DNA of 64,000 bases from Pararhizobium_B sp963838155 (GCA_963838155.1 CAWIQE010000013.1:124001-188000); one strand, 5' to 3'. Shown: positions 43,604 through 51,985, numbered from the stretch's first letter. Numbers and translations: made by a program. Notes: generated by a model from the sequence alone, not told the origin.

Positions 43604-43999
43604 TCAGCCCGGCTTTCGCGGCGGTCGTCGAGGGGTCCCCGGGGTGGAGCCCTCCTGGAGCAGTTCGTCCATGGCCGAAACGGTCCGGTCGTCCAGGGCG
43701 CGGATGCGCCGGGCCAGCCGGTTGACGAAGAGGATCGTCTCCACCGGCAGGCCGACGGTGTCGATGAGGACGCGCGGATCGGACAGTTCGGCGAGGGCCT
43801 CGAGCTCCTCCGCCTCGTCCCAGATGACGTTGAAATAGCCGATGACGCGCTGGGTGAACTGCCAGCCCGGCCTGCCGCGATGGCCGCGCTCGAGGGACGA
43901 GAGATAGGCGGGCGACACGCCGAGCGCGCGCGCCATTTCCTTTTGCGAGACGCCGCGTTCGGCGCGCAGCCGGCGCATCGCCTGTCCGAAGGGCGTCAT
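43604..43999 (-). CDS. XRE family helix-turn-helix regulator
   Basis: The 131-residue protein has a Cro/C1-type HTH at about 7-60 (RRLRAERGVSQKEMARAL, VSPAYLSSLERG), then a helical segment (VETILFVNRLARRIRALDD) and a Pro/Arg-rich tail. ATG 43999 overlaps the smr stop as ATGA, so it is coupled to the mltA-smr unit. This linkage is common in rhizobia; targets are unknown. Confidence 0.88.
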   Translation of the reverse strand: MTPFGQAMRRLRAERGVSQKEMARALGVSPAYLSSLERGHRGRPGWQFTQRVIGYFNVIWDEAEELEALAELSDPRVLIDTVGLPVETILFVNRLARRIRALDDRTVSAMDELLQEGSTPGTPRRPPRKPG

Positions 44000-44547
44000 G
44001 CGGCGTCTCCGCGCCGGCGCTTGAGGCGGATGTAGAGCGCACCGTCCCCTCCATGTCCGCGGGCGGCGGTCTCATAGCCGGAGACGAGGGGCCGGAAGTC
44101 CGGCGTCGCCAGCCATTGCGGCACGGCCCGCTTCAGGACGCCCTCGCTGCCGCGCGACGATCCCTTGCCGGTGATCACCAGCACATGGCGCAGGCCGCGC
44201 CCGTGCGCGCGCACCAGGAAGGCCCTGAGCAGGTCGTGGGCTTCGGCCTGCATCAGCCCGTGCAGGTCGATCCGGGCTTCCAGCGGGAGGCGGCCCTTGG
44301 CGATCTTGCGCTTGACCGGCTGTTCGATCGGATCGAGCGGCGGCGCCTTCTGCTGCTGGGCGGCCGACACGCGGGGCCTCGGGGACGGCGCGACGGTCGC
44401 TCCGTCGCCGGCGGCCGGCTCCGGCGGCGGGTCGGGTGCGTCGCCGTCGCCTTCCTGCGGAAGGGGCCCGTGGAGGGGCCGCGCCGAGCGGGCCACCATG
44501 CCCCAGAGCATCCGCTCCTCGTGGGTCAGCTTGCGGCCCTGCCTCAT
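43996..44547 (-). CDS. Smr/MutS2-type domain protein
   Basis: The 183-residue protein has a low-complexity Pro/Ala-rich N-terminal half and a C-terminal Smr domain at about 90-178: IDLHGLMQAEAHDLLRAFL, VLVITGKGSSRG, and GGDGALYIRLKRRR. Smr domains act as nicking nucleases or RNases, and stand-alone versions (E. coli SmrA/SmrB type) have been linked to cleavage of mRNA at collided ribosomes. It overlaps mltA upstream and the XRE gene downstream by four bases each. Confidence 0.88.
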   Translation of the reverse strand: MRQGRKLTHEERMLWGMVARSARPLHGPLPQEGDGDAPDPPPEPAAGDGATVAPSPRPRVSAAQQQKAPPLDPIEQPVKRKIAKGRLPLEARIDLHGLMQAEAHDLLRAFLVRAHGRGLRHVLVITGKGSSRGSEGVLKRAVPQWLATPDFRPLVSGYETAARGHGGDGALYIRLKRRRGDAA

Positions 44548-45653
44548 GACGCCAGACGGTCCGCCGCCGCGAGAGGGAGAAGGAGGAAGAAGTCGGCGGC
44601 GTGCTTCACCGATCCAGCGAGCGCACCGGCGGCGGGCCCCGAGCCGGTGAAGATGTCGCCGCGGGCGGCACCGACGATGGCCGAGCCCGTATCCTGGGCA
44701 AGCATCAGCCGCGCGAAGGGCGCGCCGCCGTCGAGGTGCGTCAGCGTCGGGGCGGACACGAAGACCGGCGTGCCGAAGGTGTGGAGCAGTCGGTCGACGG
44801 CGAGCGACCGCCCGGCCGAGAGCGGCACCTTCGCCGCCGCGATCGGGCCGAGCTCCGGGTCGCCGACCGGCGCTTCGCGAAAGAAGATGAAGGACCGGTT
44901 TTGCCAAAGCAGCGCGTCGGCCTCGCCGGGGTGCTCGGCCAGCCAGGCGCGGATCGTGTCCATCGTCACCGCTGCGCGGTCGATCTCTCCGCGTTCGACG
45001 AGAATGCGGCCGATCGGCGTGAAGGCGTGGCCCGTCTTCGCGGCGTAGGTGATGCGGCACCGCCGGCCGTCGTCGTAGACGAGGCGCGCGGCGCCCTGGA
45101 TGTGGACGAAGAACAGGTCCACCCTGCTCTCGGCGAAGGCGATCTCCAGGCCCCTCCCCTCGAGCGCGCCGCGCTCGATCTGCCTCCGGTCGAAATATTC
45201 GGCGATGCCGTGCGCGGTGCGCCGCGCGAAGGCGAAACCGGGATCGAGGTGCGGCGGGCGGTTGGCCTCGTCCAGGTCGACGAGGTCGTCGGGACGCCGG
45301 TAGACGGGGAAGCGGAAGACGGGTCCGGGCTTTTCGGCGGCCCGGAGCTCGGGTTCGTAATAGCCGGTGACGAAGCCGCGCGGCCCCCCGTCCGGGCGGA
45401 CCCGGAACGGCCGGAACCGGGTTTCGAAGAACGCGCGCGCCGCATCCGCCGAACATTCGGCGAGTTCGCCGGCGGCGTCCGTCAGGGCCGGCAGGAGATC
45501 GGCCGTCTCTATTCCGAGCGCGCCGGTGCGGTAGGGTTTCACGTGAATCACATGCCGGGCGCAGCGCGCCATCGCCCGGATCACCTCGCGCGGGTCGTCC
45601 GTCGGCCACGACGGCAGGTCGTCAAAGCCGACAGGTTCGAGCGCGGGCGGCAT
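44544..45653 (-). CDS. mltA: membrane-bound lytic murein transglycosylase A-like (MltA)
   Basis: The 369-residue protein has the MltA barrel (RFRPFRVRP, FVTGYYEPEL, FVHIQGAARL) and the 3D domain with catalytic aspartates in LMLAQDTGSAIVGAARGDIF. It cleaves glycan strands to 1,6-anhydro products, feeding the recycling pathway. Unlike E. coli MltA, no signal peptide or lipobox is visible: ATG 45653 begins MPPALEPVGFDDLP and only ten bases separate it from the upstream stop. The export route is therefore unclear. A parS-like sequence lies inside the gene at 45535-45550. Confidence 0.92.
   Translation of the reverse strand: MPPALEPVGFDDLPSWPTDDPREVIRAMARCARHVIHVKPYRTGALGIETADLLPALTDAAGELAECSADAARAFFETRFRPFRVRPDGGPRGFVTGYYEPELRAAEKPGPVFRFPVYRRPDDLVDLDEANRPPHLDPGFAFARRTAHGIAEYFDRRQIERGALEGRGLEIAFAESRVDLFFVHIQGAARLVYDDGRRCRITYAAKTGHAFTPIGRILVERGEIDRAAVTMDTIRAWLAEHPGEADALLWQNRSFIFFREAPVGDPELGPIAAAKVPLSAGRSLAVDRLLHTFGTPVFVSAPTLTHLDGGAPFARLMLAQDTGSAIVGAARGDIFTGSGPAAGALAGSVKHAADFFLLLPLAAADRLAS
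45535..45550. promoter_or_regulatory. parS-like sequence inside mltA
   Basis: GGTTTCACGTGAATCA matches the consensus TGTTTCACGTGAAACA at 14 of 16 positions and keeps the central TTCACGTGAA. It is 11.8 kb from the parS cluster at mnmG, within the range over which extra parS copies are often scattered. A chance origin in coding sequence is possible. Confidence 0.4.
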
Positions 45654-45663
45654 GCCTACGCCC

Positions 45664-46362
45664 TCAGTCTTCGGATTCGGTTGCTATGAGCTTCCAGTTG
45701 GGGTCGCGCGCCCGGGTATCGCGGGCGAACGTCCACACGTCGACCACCTCGCCGACGTCCTCGGCGTTGCCGTCCACGACGTTGCCGTTGCCGTCATAGG
45801 TCGCGGAGATGAGCTGGCTGACCACCCGCGCCGTCACCTGGGCGTCCGTCCCCTTCATCTCGGCATGCACGATCGTCGCCTTGTCGACGCCGACGAAGGA
45901 CGACTTGACGACCTCGCCCTTGGCCTCGCGTTCGTTGATGACGGAAACGAAGCCGTCATAGACGTCGCGCGACAGGAGATTCTTGAGCGTCTTCCGGTCG
46001 CCGTCGGCGAAGGCGGTCACGATCATCTCGTAGGCGAGCTTGGCCCCGTCGACGAATTCCTTCGCGTCGAAGGTCGGATCGGCGGCGATGATGGCGCGCA
46101 GTCCCTCGTTCAGCGGCGTGCCCGGCTTGGCATGGGCGTCGGCCGCACCGAGAGCTTCGGCGCTCGGAGCCGTCTGCCCGTCGCGCCGCGGCAGGGTGAC
46201 GACGTTCCCTTCCGCCTTCTCGGTCGCCTCGCGCCGGCTGGCGTAGGGATCGAACGGCGGGCGCTCGTGGCCGGTCCGCCTCCCGAGCACGTTACGCAAC
46301 TGCAGGAAGACGATCACCGCCGCGATAAAAAACAGAATCGTGATCAGATCGAAGGAACCCAT
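45664..46362 (-). CDS. Tim44-like domain protein (TimA)
   Basis: The 232-residue protein starts MGSFDLITILFFIAAVIVFLQL, a single N-terminal membrane anchor, then a charged linker and a C-terminal Tim44 domain (residues about 90-230) with the KEFVDGAKLAYEMIVTAFADGD pattern. The mitochondrial homologue recruits Hsp70 to the import channel; bacterial TimA function is less clear. It is the first gene of tim44-mltA-smr-xre, served by the promoter at 46413-46441. It diverges from fxsA and is near secB, as usual in this order. Confidence 0.9.
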   Translation of the reverse strand: MGSFDLITILFFIAAVIVFLQLRNVLGRRTGHERPPFDPYASRREATEKAEGNVVTLPRRDGQTAPSAEALGAADAHAKPGTPLNEGLRAIIAADPTFDAKEFVDGAKLAYEMIVTAFADGDRKTLKNLLSRDVYDGFVSVINEREAKGEVVKSSFVGVDKATIVHAEMKGTDAQVTARVVSQLISATYDGNGNVVDGNAEDVGEVVDVWTFARDTRARDPNWKLIATESED

Positions 46363-46412
46363 TGTCACCTGCTGTGTTGCGCGCGTTCGACGCTGCCATA
46401 TTGTCACATCTC

Positions 46413-46441
46413 CATATAGTCGGGACAATGGCGTCATTCAA
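46413..46441 (-). promoter_or_regulatory. sigma-70-type promoter of the tim44-mltA operon
   Basis: Read leftward, TTGAAT (46441-46436) and TATATG (46418-46413) are spaced by exactly 17 bases, about 50 bp upstream of the tim44-like ATG. This fits the rhizobial housekeeping consensus (TTGAC / CTATAT) and is the clearest promoter in the window. The gap 46363-46538 must also contain the fxsA promoter, which I cannot place. Confidence 0.55.
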
Positions 46442-46538
46442 ATGGCGCGGGTGGTTCAAATCGATGCGCGGGATACCTAAATTTCGTCTTGAAGCGGCGT
46501 TCCAGCGCCTTCCACACAACAGGCACACGGGTTCCGGC

Positions 46539-47042
46539 ATGGCATTTTCTCTCGTTCCATTACTTCTGCTCGCCCTGCCGGTGGCCGAAATCGCCGTCTT
46601 CATCGTCGTCGGGCAGTATATCGGACTGTTTCCGACGCTGGCCATGATCCTCGTCACGGCGGTGATCGGCTCGGCCCTGCTGCGCATCCAGGGGTTCGGA
46701 CTGCTGCAGCGCATCCGGCTGGAGACCGAGCGGGGACGCGTGCCGGGCCGCGAACTCGTCCACGGCGTGATGATCCTCGTCGCCGGCGTCCTCCTCCTCA
46801 CTCCGGGGTTCATCACCGATACGCTCGGCTTCCTGCTCTTCGTGCCGGCGGTGCGCGATGCCGGCTGGAGGGTGCTGCGCGACCGGATCGTCGTGATGTC
46901 CTCCTCCGGGTTCGCCGCGCGCGCCGGGGCCCGCGACCCGCGGGCCGCCCCGGCGGAGCCGGTCATCGACCTGGACGCCGAGGATTTCGAGCGGAATCCC
47001 GATCCGTCGTCGCCCTGGGCCGGGCGTGACGGACGGCGCTGA
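46539..47042 (+). CDS. fxsA: FxsA family membrane protein
   Basis: The 167-residue protein has an FxsA domain: hydrophobic helices at about 3-25, 28-48 and 72-105, with the conserved TLAMILVTAVIGSALLRIQG and LLTPGFITDTLGFLLFVP. E. coli FxsA counters F-plasmid exclusion of phage T7; its normal role is unknown. ATG 46539 starts at MAFSLVPLLLL; longer frames add basic non-conserved residues. It precedes secB by 86 bp. Confidence 0.9.
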   Translation: MAFSLVPLLLLALPVAEIAVFIVVGQYIGLFPTLAMILVTAVIGSALLRIQGFGLLQRIRLETERGRVPGRELVHGVMILVAGVLLLTPGFITDTLGFLLFVPAVRDAGWRVLRDRIVVMSSSGFAARAGARDPRAAPAEPVIDLDAEDFERNPDPSSPWAGRDGRR

Positions 47043-47128
47043 ACCGGCGCGATCTCGAAACGACTTGCGGGCTTCCGGGCGAAGTGCTAGCGACCGGCAA
47101 CACCGACGTCCGGAATCCGAGGAACGAC

Positions 47129-47653
47129 ATGTCTGATCCAACGCAATCGAACGACACACCGAGCAATCCGACCGGCACCAACGGCGGTACCGGCAACGAC
47201 GCTACGCTGAGCGTCCTGGCGCAGTACGTCAAGGACCTGTCCTTCGAGAACCCCGGCGCGCCGCATTCGCTCGGCCAGCGCGAGAAGGCGCCGAGCATCA
47301 ACATCAACGTCAACGTCAACGCCAATCCGCTGTCGGACACGGATTTCGACGTCCTGCTTTCGCTGGACGCCGAAGCGCGCGACGACAAGAAGGTCGTGTT
47401 CAAGGCCGAGCTGGTCTATGGCGGCGTCTTCCGGATCGCCGGCTTTCCCCAGGAGCACATGCTGCCGCTGCTGTTCATCGAATGCCCGCGGCTGCTCTTC
47501 CCCTTCGCCCGCCAGGTAATCGCGGACGCGACCCGCAACGGCGGCTTCCCGCCGCTGATGATCGATCCGATCGATTTCGCCTCGATGTTCGCGCAGCGCA
47601 TGGCGGCCGAGCAGCAGAACCAGCCCGAGGCGAACCCCACCAGCGCGACCTGA
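47129..47653 (+). CDS. secB: protein-export chaperone SecB
   Basis: SecB keeps preproteins unfolded and delivers them to SecA. The 174-residue protein has a Ser/Thr/Asn-rich leader and the SecB core: VLAQYVKDLSFENPGAP, INVNVNANPL, VYGGVFRI, and FIECPRLLFPFAR. ATG 47129 has AGGAACGAC immediately upstream. An intrinsic terminator follows. Confidence 0.97.
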   Translation: MSDPTQSNDTPSNPTGTNGGTGNDATLSVLAQYVKDLSFENPGAPHSLGQREKAPSININVNVNANPLSDTDFDVLLSLDAEARDDKKVVFKAELVYGGVFRIAGFPQEHMLPLLFIECPRLLFPFARQVIADATRNGGFPPLMIDPIDFASMFAQRMAAEQQNQPEANPTSAT

Positions 47654-47679
47654 CCGGCACGTCCCGTCGGGCGCGAAGG

Positions 47680-47709
47680 AACCGGTCGGGACCGCCTGGC
47701 CGGTTTTTT
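47680..47709 (+). terminator. secB intrinsic terminator
   Basis: AACCGG (47680-47685) pairs with CCGGTT (47700-47705), extended inward by further G-C pairs, and runs into six T residues at 47704-47709. It lies in the 86-bp gap between the convergent secB and dnaQ genes. Confidence 0.85.
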
Positions 47710-47739
47710 CGTTTCCGCCCGGCGGCACTCCGTTCCCCC

Positions 47740-48438
47740 TCAGTCGAGGAACGCCCTCCATAGGGCGCTCTCGCCCAGCCTTGCGACAAGGGTCGCGTGG
47801 GCGGCGCGTTCCGCCTCGGTCAGTCGCGGCGGCAACGGTTGCGGGCGCTCGCACCGGGAGGCCCGGGTTGCGGCGGAATCCTCCGCGGCCTCGTCGCTGC
47901 CGAAGGTGACCAGGCCGAGCGCCGCCTGGCGGCCGCCGTTCATCTCGATGAACACCTCGGCGAGCAGCTCCGCATCGAGGAGGGCGCCGTGCTTGGTGCG
48001 GTGGGCGTTGTCGACGCCGTAGCGCCGGCACAGGGCGTCGAGGGAATTCGGCCCCATCGGATGGCGGCGGCGGGCGAGCGCCAGCGAATCGACGACCCGG
48101 TCGGGTCCGATGGCCGGCCGGCCGAGCCGGGCGAATTCCGCGTTCAGGAAGCCGATGTCGAAATTGGCGTTGTGGGCGACCAGGTGCGCCCCCTCGAAAA
48201 AGATGTCCAGATCCTCGACGATCTCCGCAAAGCCCGGCTTGTCGGCGAGGAAATCGTCGCTGATGCCGTGAACCGCCAGCGCTTCGGGATGCACCTTCCG
48301 ATCTCCGGGATTGATGTAGACGTGGAAGCTGCGGCCCGTGGGAAAATGATTGTCGAGTTCGACGCCGCCGATCTCGATGACCCTGTCGAGCGCGTTGTCC
48401 AGGCCCGTCGTTTCCGTGTCGAAGATGATGTGGCGCAT
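47740..48438 (-). CDS. dnaQ: DNA polymerase III subunit epsilon
   Basis: DnaQ is the 3'-5' proofreading exonuclease of the replicase. The 232-residue DEDDh nuclease has ExoI FDTETTGL (D7, E9), ExoII HNANFDIGFLN, and ExoIII HRTKHGALLDAELLA. The C-terminal tail after residue 180 binds the alpha subunit. ATG 48438 lies five bases downstream of the coaE stop. Confidence 0.96.
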   Translation of the reverse strand: MRHIIFDTETTGLDNALDRVIEIGGVELDNHFPTGRSFHVYINPGDRKVHPEALAVHGISDDFLADKPGFAEIVEDLDIFFEGAHLVAHNANFDIGFLNAEFARLGRPAIGPDRVVDSLALARRRHPMGPNSLDALCRRYGVDNAHRTKHGALLDAELLAEVFIEMNGGRQAALGLVTFGSDEAAEDSAATRASRCERPQPLPPRLTEAERAAHATLVARLGESALWRAFLD

Positions 48439-48443
48439 GTCTC

Positions 48444-49043
48444 TCAAGTCTCTCGATCGGCCATCCGGCGCAAGCGGGCGAGGACGTCGCGAACCTCGGC
48501 GCGCGCGGCGTCCAGCCCATCGTCGGTCCCTATGACGAAGTCGGCCCTCGCGCGCTTCTCCGAATCGGGAACCTGCCGTGCGAGTATCGCTTCGAACTTC
48601 GCCTCTGTCATGCCCGGCCGGGCGAGAACGCGCCGTCTTTGCAGGTCGGGCGCGCAACTGACCACAACTATCTTGTCCATCTCGGCGGCACGGCCCGTCT
48701 CGAAGAGCAGCGGCACGTCGAGAACCGCGATCCGCGCCCCGGCCCGGCGGGCCTCCTCGAGGAAGGCCTGCTGCTCCTCCCGCACCAGCGGGTGAACGAT
48801 CTCCTCCAGGCGCCGCAGCTTGCGGGCGTCCGCGACAACCATGCCGGACAGGATCGCGCGATCGACGGTTCCGTCCCGGGTGCTGCCGGGGAACGCCGAC
48901 TCGACGAGCGGCGCGGCGCGGCCTTCGTAGAGGCGATGGACGATGGCGTCGGCATCGGCGACGGGAACGCCCTCGTCGGCGAACATCCGCAGGGTCGTCG
49001 ACTTGCCCATGCCGATCGATCCGGTCAGGCCGACCGTGATCAT
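48444..49043 (-). CDS. coaE: dephospho-CoA kinase
   Basis: CoaE phosphorylates dephospho-CoA, the last step of CoA synthesis. The 199-residue P-loop kinase begins MITVGLTGSIGMGKST, has the conserved DADAIVHRLYE and VLDVPLLFE, and ends with a helical tail. It lies 48 bp after maf. In most relatives aroE sits between maf and coaE; it is absent here. Confidence 0.95.
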   Translation of the reverse strand: MITVGLTGSIGMGKSTTLRMFADEGVPVADADAIVHRLYEGRAAPLVESAFPGSTRDGTVDRAILSGMVVADARKLRRLEEIVHPLVREEQQAFLEEARRAGARIAVLDVPLLFETGRAAEMDKIVVVSCAPDLQRRRVLARPGMTEAKFEAILARQVPDSEKRARADFVIGTDDGLDAARAEVRDVLARLRRMADRET

Positions 49044-49091
49044 GGCGCCGGGCTTCCCGTCCGCCGCGCGCGAAGCCCGGCCGGTCCGCGC

Positions 49092-49691
49092 TCAGCCATC
49101 GATGGCACCGAGTCGCCGGAGCTCGTCGAGCAGCGGGATCATCGGCAGGCCGACGATGGTGAAGTAATCGCCCTCGGTCTTGGCGAAGAGCTGTATCCCC
49201 GGCCCTTCGTAGCGATAGGCGCCGACGCTTTCGAGGGCGTCTTGGCCGACCTCGGCGAGATGCCGGCCGATGAAGCCCGGGTCCATGTCCCGCATCGTCA
49301 TGGAGGCGACGGAGACGTGCCGCCAGATCGCCGATCCGCCCCGGGCGATCACGACGGCGCTGCTCAGCGTATGCGTCCGTCCCGAAAGGGCGAGGAGGTG
49401 GGCCCGGGCGGCGGCCATGTCGGCCGGCTTGTGGAATATCTCGTCGCCGAGCGCCAGCGTCTGGTCGGCGCCGACGACAAGGCTTCCCGGCCGACGCTCG
49501 GACACGGCGACGGCCTTGGCCTCGGCGAGGACGAGCGCGACGTCGTCCGGCCCGAGGCCGCTGTCGGCGAGAGTCGCCTCGACCGCGCGTTCGTCGACGT
49601 CGGACGCCGCGGCCGCGAACGGGATTCCCGCGTCGCGAAGGATCCCTTGCCGGAACGGGCTGGTGGATGCGAGTACGATGTCCTGCGTCAT
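49092..49691 (-). CDS. maf: Maf-type nucleoside triphosphate pyrophosphatase
   Basis: The 199-residue protein has the Maf signature: LASTSPFRQGIL near the N-terminus, the SDVDERAVEA segment and the catalytic VVGADQTLAL (D76). Maf proteins hydrolyse non-canonical or particular NTPs to prevent incorporation; whether this is the dTTP/UTP or 7-methyl-GTP type cannot be settled by eye. It lies 37 bp after the PPSR gene, in the standard origin-proximal cluster. Confidence 0.94.
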   Translation of the reverse strand: MTQDIVLASTSPFRQGILRDAGIPFAAAASDVDERAVEATLADSGLGPDDVALVLAEAKAVAVSERRPGSLVVGADQTLALGDEIFHKPADMAAARAHLLALSGRTHTLSSAVVIARGGSAIWRHVSVASMTMRDMDPGFIGRHLAEVGQDALESVGAYRYEGPGIQLFAKTEGDYFTIVGLPMIPLLDELRRLGAIDG

Positions 49692-49728
49692 GATCGTCTC
49701 CTTTCAAGGAGATTGCGGGAGACGAGTG

Positions 49729-50550
49729 CTATCGCTGCTTGGGCCTCAGGGCAAGGACGGCCGCGGCGGTCTCCTCGATCGAGCGCCGGGTGACGTCTAT
49801 CAGGGGCCAGCCATGCCGCGCGCAGAGGGCGCGCGCATATTTCAGCTCCTCCGCGATCATGGACCGGTCGATATACTGCTCGCCCGAATAGCCGGCGGTC
49901 GTTCCGAGGATCCGGTGCCGGCGCACCTCGGCGATACGGTCGGCCGTGGCGACGAGGCCGACGACCAGCGGCTTCTGCAGGGCGACGATTTCCGGCGGGA
50001 GCGGCACGTCGCACACGACCGGGATGTTCGCTGTCCTTATGCCGCGATTGGCGAGATAGATGCTCGTCGGGGTCTTCGAGGTCCGGCTGATGCCGACCAG
50101 GACCACGTCGGCCTCCTCGTAATCGCCGGGGAGCTGTCCGTCGTCGTGGTCCATGGTGAAGTTCAGCGCCTCGATCCGGCGGAAATAGCCTTCGTTCATG
50201 ACGTGCTGCGCGCCGACGCGCCGCTTCGAGGGCGCTCCGAGATAGGACTGGAACGCTGCCATCACGGGTTCGAGGACGGAAATGCACGGCAGGCCCATCT
50301 CCGTGCAGGCTTCGTCGACGATCCGCGAAAGGTCGGGGTCGACGATGGTGTAGAGCACGATGCCGGGCGCGTCGTCGATGGCCTGGACCACCGCCGCCAT
50401 CTGCCGCGGGGTGCGAATCAGCGGGTAGACGTGCTCCAGCGCCTGTGCGTCCTGGAACTGCGCGGCGGCGGCCCTGCCGGCGGCGATGAGCGTCTCGCCG
50501 GTGGAGTCAGATATCATGTGCAGATGGAAGTAGTTTTTGGGCTGGTCCAC
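49729..50550 (-). CDS. ppsR: pyruvate, phosphate dikinase regulatory protein (PPSR)
   Basis: The DUF299 kinase/phosphotransferase reversibly phosphorylates pyruvate phosphate dikinase or PEP synthase with ADP. The 273-residue protein has the conserved YFHLHMISDSTGET start and the P-loop-like GISRTSKT at 153-160. GTG 50550 gives the exact family length and aligns with homologue N-termini (MEN-KN-FHLH). The much longer open frame to 50895 reads back through the origin region and is not coding. The symbol is tentative, since the same name is used for other proteins. Confidence 0.93.
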   Translation of the reverse strand: MDQPKNYFHLHMISDSTGETLIAAGRAAAAQFQDAQALEHVYPLIRTPRQMAAVVQAIDDAPGIVLYTIVDPDLSRIVDEACTEMGLPCISVLEPVMAAFQSYLGAPSKRRVGAQHVMNEGYFRRIEALNFTMDHDDGQLPGDYEEADVVLVGISRTSKTPTSIYLANRGIRTANIPVVCDVPLPPEIVALQKPLVVGLVATADRIAEVRRHRILGTTAGYSGEQYIDRSMIAEELKYARALCARHGWPLIDVTRRSIEETAAAVLALRPKQR

Positions 50551-50559
50551 ACGATTCAC

Positions 50560-50940
50560 CGGCGGCTGTTGACAAAGCGGGACAGAATCGTGGTCGCCGC
50601 GGGGGCCCTCCCCCGGCGAGGGAAAGAGGGGCGAGTTGTCCACATCCGGCCGCCGCGGCCGACGGTTCGTCCAGTGCCGGCCGGACTTGTGGACATCTTT
50701 CGACACTTGGAAGAAATCCACAGCTTGTCCCCAGTCGACGACGGGACGCCGCCGGCCGAACCGGCCGGTTTCCATGAGCTTATCCTGTTTTCCCCGCTTT
50801 GGGCAAAGAAGGCGCCTCGTCTTGCCCGCGCGGTGCGTGGCCGGTTCCGGCTGTGGACGGGAGATGGAACGGTCATAATCCTTGAAACCCACCAACTCTT
50901 AGAAATAGAAGACATTTAAAAATTACTTTCTTTAAGGATA
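50560..50940. other. chromosomal origin of replication (oriC) region
   Basis: This non-coding gap between PPSR and hemE is where oriC lies in Caulobacter and other alphaproteobacteria. It holds several 9-mers close to the DnaA box TTATCCACA: TTGTCCACA (50636-50644), ATGTCCACA on the minus strand (50696-50688), AAATCCACA (50714-50722), TTGTCCCCA (50725-50733), TTATCCTGT (50780-50788) and CCGTCCACA on the minus strand (50860-50852). An AT-rich tract at 50897-50938 is unlike anything else nearby and could be the unwinding element. Two GANTC sites (50553-50557, 50585-50589) suit CcrM methylation. No box is a perfect consensus. Confidence 0.82.
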
Positions 50941-50956
50941 GGGAAAGCGAGGCAGC

Positions 50957-51985
50957 GTGTCGTCGAACCGCAAAGTCGTGAAGGTGCTGGACGGGGAAAC
51001 CGTCTTTCCCCCGCCGGTCTGGCTGATGCGGCAGGCGGGCCGCTACCTGCCGGAGTACCGCAGGCTGCGAAAGCGGGCGAACGGCTTTCTCGATCTCTGC
51101 TATTCGCCCGATCTCGCCTGCGAGGTGACGCTGCAGCCGATCCGCCGGTTCGGATTCGATGCGGCGATCCTCTTTTCCGACATCCTCGTCGTGCCCGACG
51201 CGCTCGGACGCGGCGTCCGTTTCGTCGAAGGAGAGGGCCCGCGGATGGAGCCGCTCGCGGCGGACGATATCGCCGGCCTCGACGAAAGCCGCGTGGCGAG
51301 CCATCTTGAGCCGGTGATCGAGGCCGTGCGGCGGGTCCGTGCCGCGCTTCCGGACGAAACGGCGCTGCTCGGCTTCTGCGGCGCGCCCTGGACCGTCGCG
51401 ACCTACATGATCGCGGGCCGCGGCACCGTCGACCAGGCGCCGGCGCGGCTGTTCGCCTTCCGCCATCCCGAGGCCTTCGCCGAGCTGCTCCGGATCCTGG
51501 CCGACGTCTCGGCCGATTATCTCATTGCCCAGCTCGAGGCGGGGGCGGATGCGGTGCAGATCTTCGATTCGTGGGCCGGGGTTCTCGGCGAGGCGGAATT
51601 CGCAGCCTTTGCCGCAGGGCCGGTGCAGCGCATGATTTCGCGGGTGCGGGAACGGGTGCCGGATGCGCGGATCATCGCCTTCGCGAAGGGTGCCGGATTG
51701 CTGCTCGAGGACTATCGCCAGAAAACGGGAGCGAATGCGATCGGGCTCGACTGGTCGGTGCCGCTCGGCTTTGCCCGGGAGCTGCAGAGGTACGGCGCCG
51801 TGCAGGGCAATCTCGATCCGATGCGGGTGGTCGCGGGCGGACGGGCGCTGGAGGAAGGGGTGGACGCGATCCTCTCCGCACTCGGTCGCGGGCCCCTGAT
51901 CTTCAATCTCGGACATGGCATAACGCCGCAGGCCGATCCGGAAAACGTGGCGCGCCTCGTCGCCCGCGTGAGGGGTGCGGCGTGA
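50957..51985 (+). CDS. hemE: uroporphyrinogen decarboxylase
   Basis: HemE decarboxylates uroporphyrinogen III to coproporphyrinogen III in heme synthesis. The 342-residue barrel has the two signatures PPVWLMRQAGRYLPEYR and GFCGAPWTVATYMI, plus QIFDSWAG. GTG 50957 has GAGG five bases upstream. It is the gene flanking oriC, and its stop overlaps the hemJ start. Confidence 0.97.
   Translation: MSSNRKVVKVLDGETVFPPPVWLMRQAGRYLPEYRRLRKRANGFLDLCYSPDLACEVTLQPIRRFGFDAAILFSDILVVPDALGRGVRFVEGEGPRMEPLAADDIAGLDESRVASHLEPVIEAVRRVRAALPDETALLGFCGAPWTVATYMIAGRGTVDQAPARLFAFRHPEAFAELLRILADVSADYLIAQLEAGADAVQIFDSWAGVLGEAEFAAFAAGPVQRMISRVRERVPDARIIAFAKGAGLLLEDYRQKTGANAIGLDWSVPLGFARELQRYGAVQGNLDPMRVVAGGRALEEGVDAILSALGRGPLIFNLGHGITPQADPENVARLVARVRGAA

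Noticed and set aside
50551..50895. N-terminal extension of PPSR by 115 codons
   Set aside because: It would translate the origin region; homologues start at the GTG 50550 equivalent and are 273 residues long.
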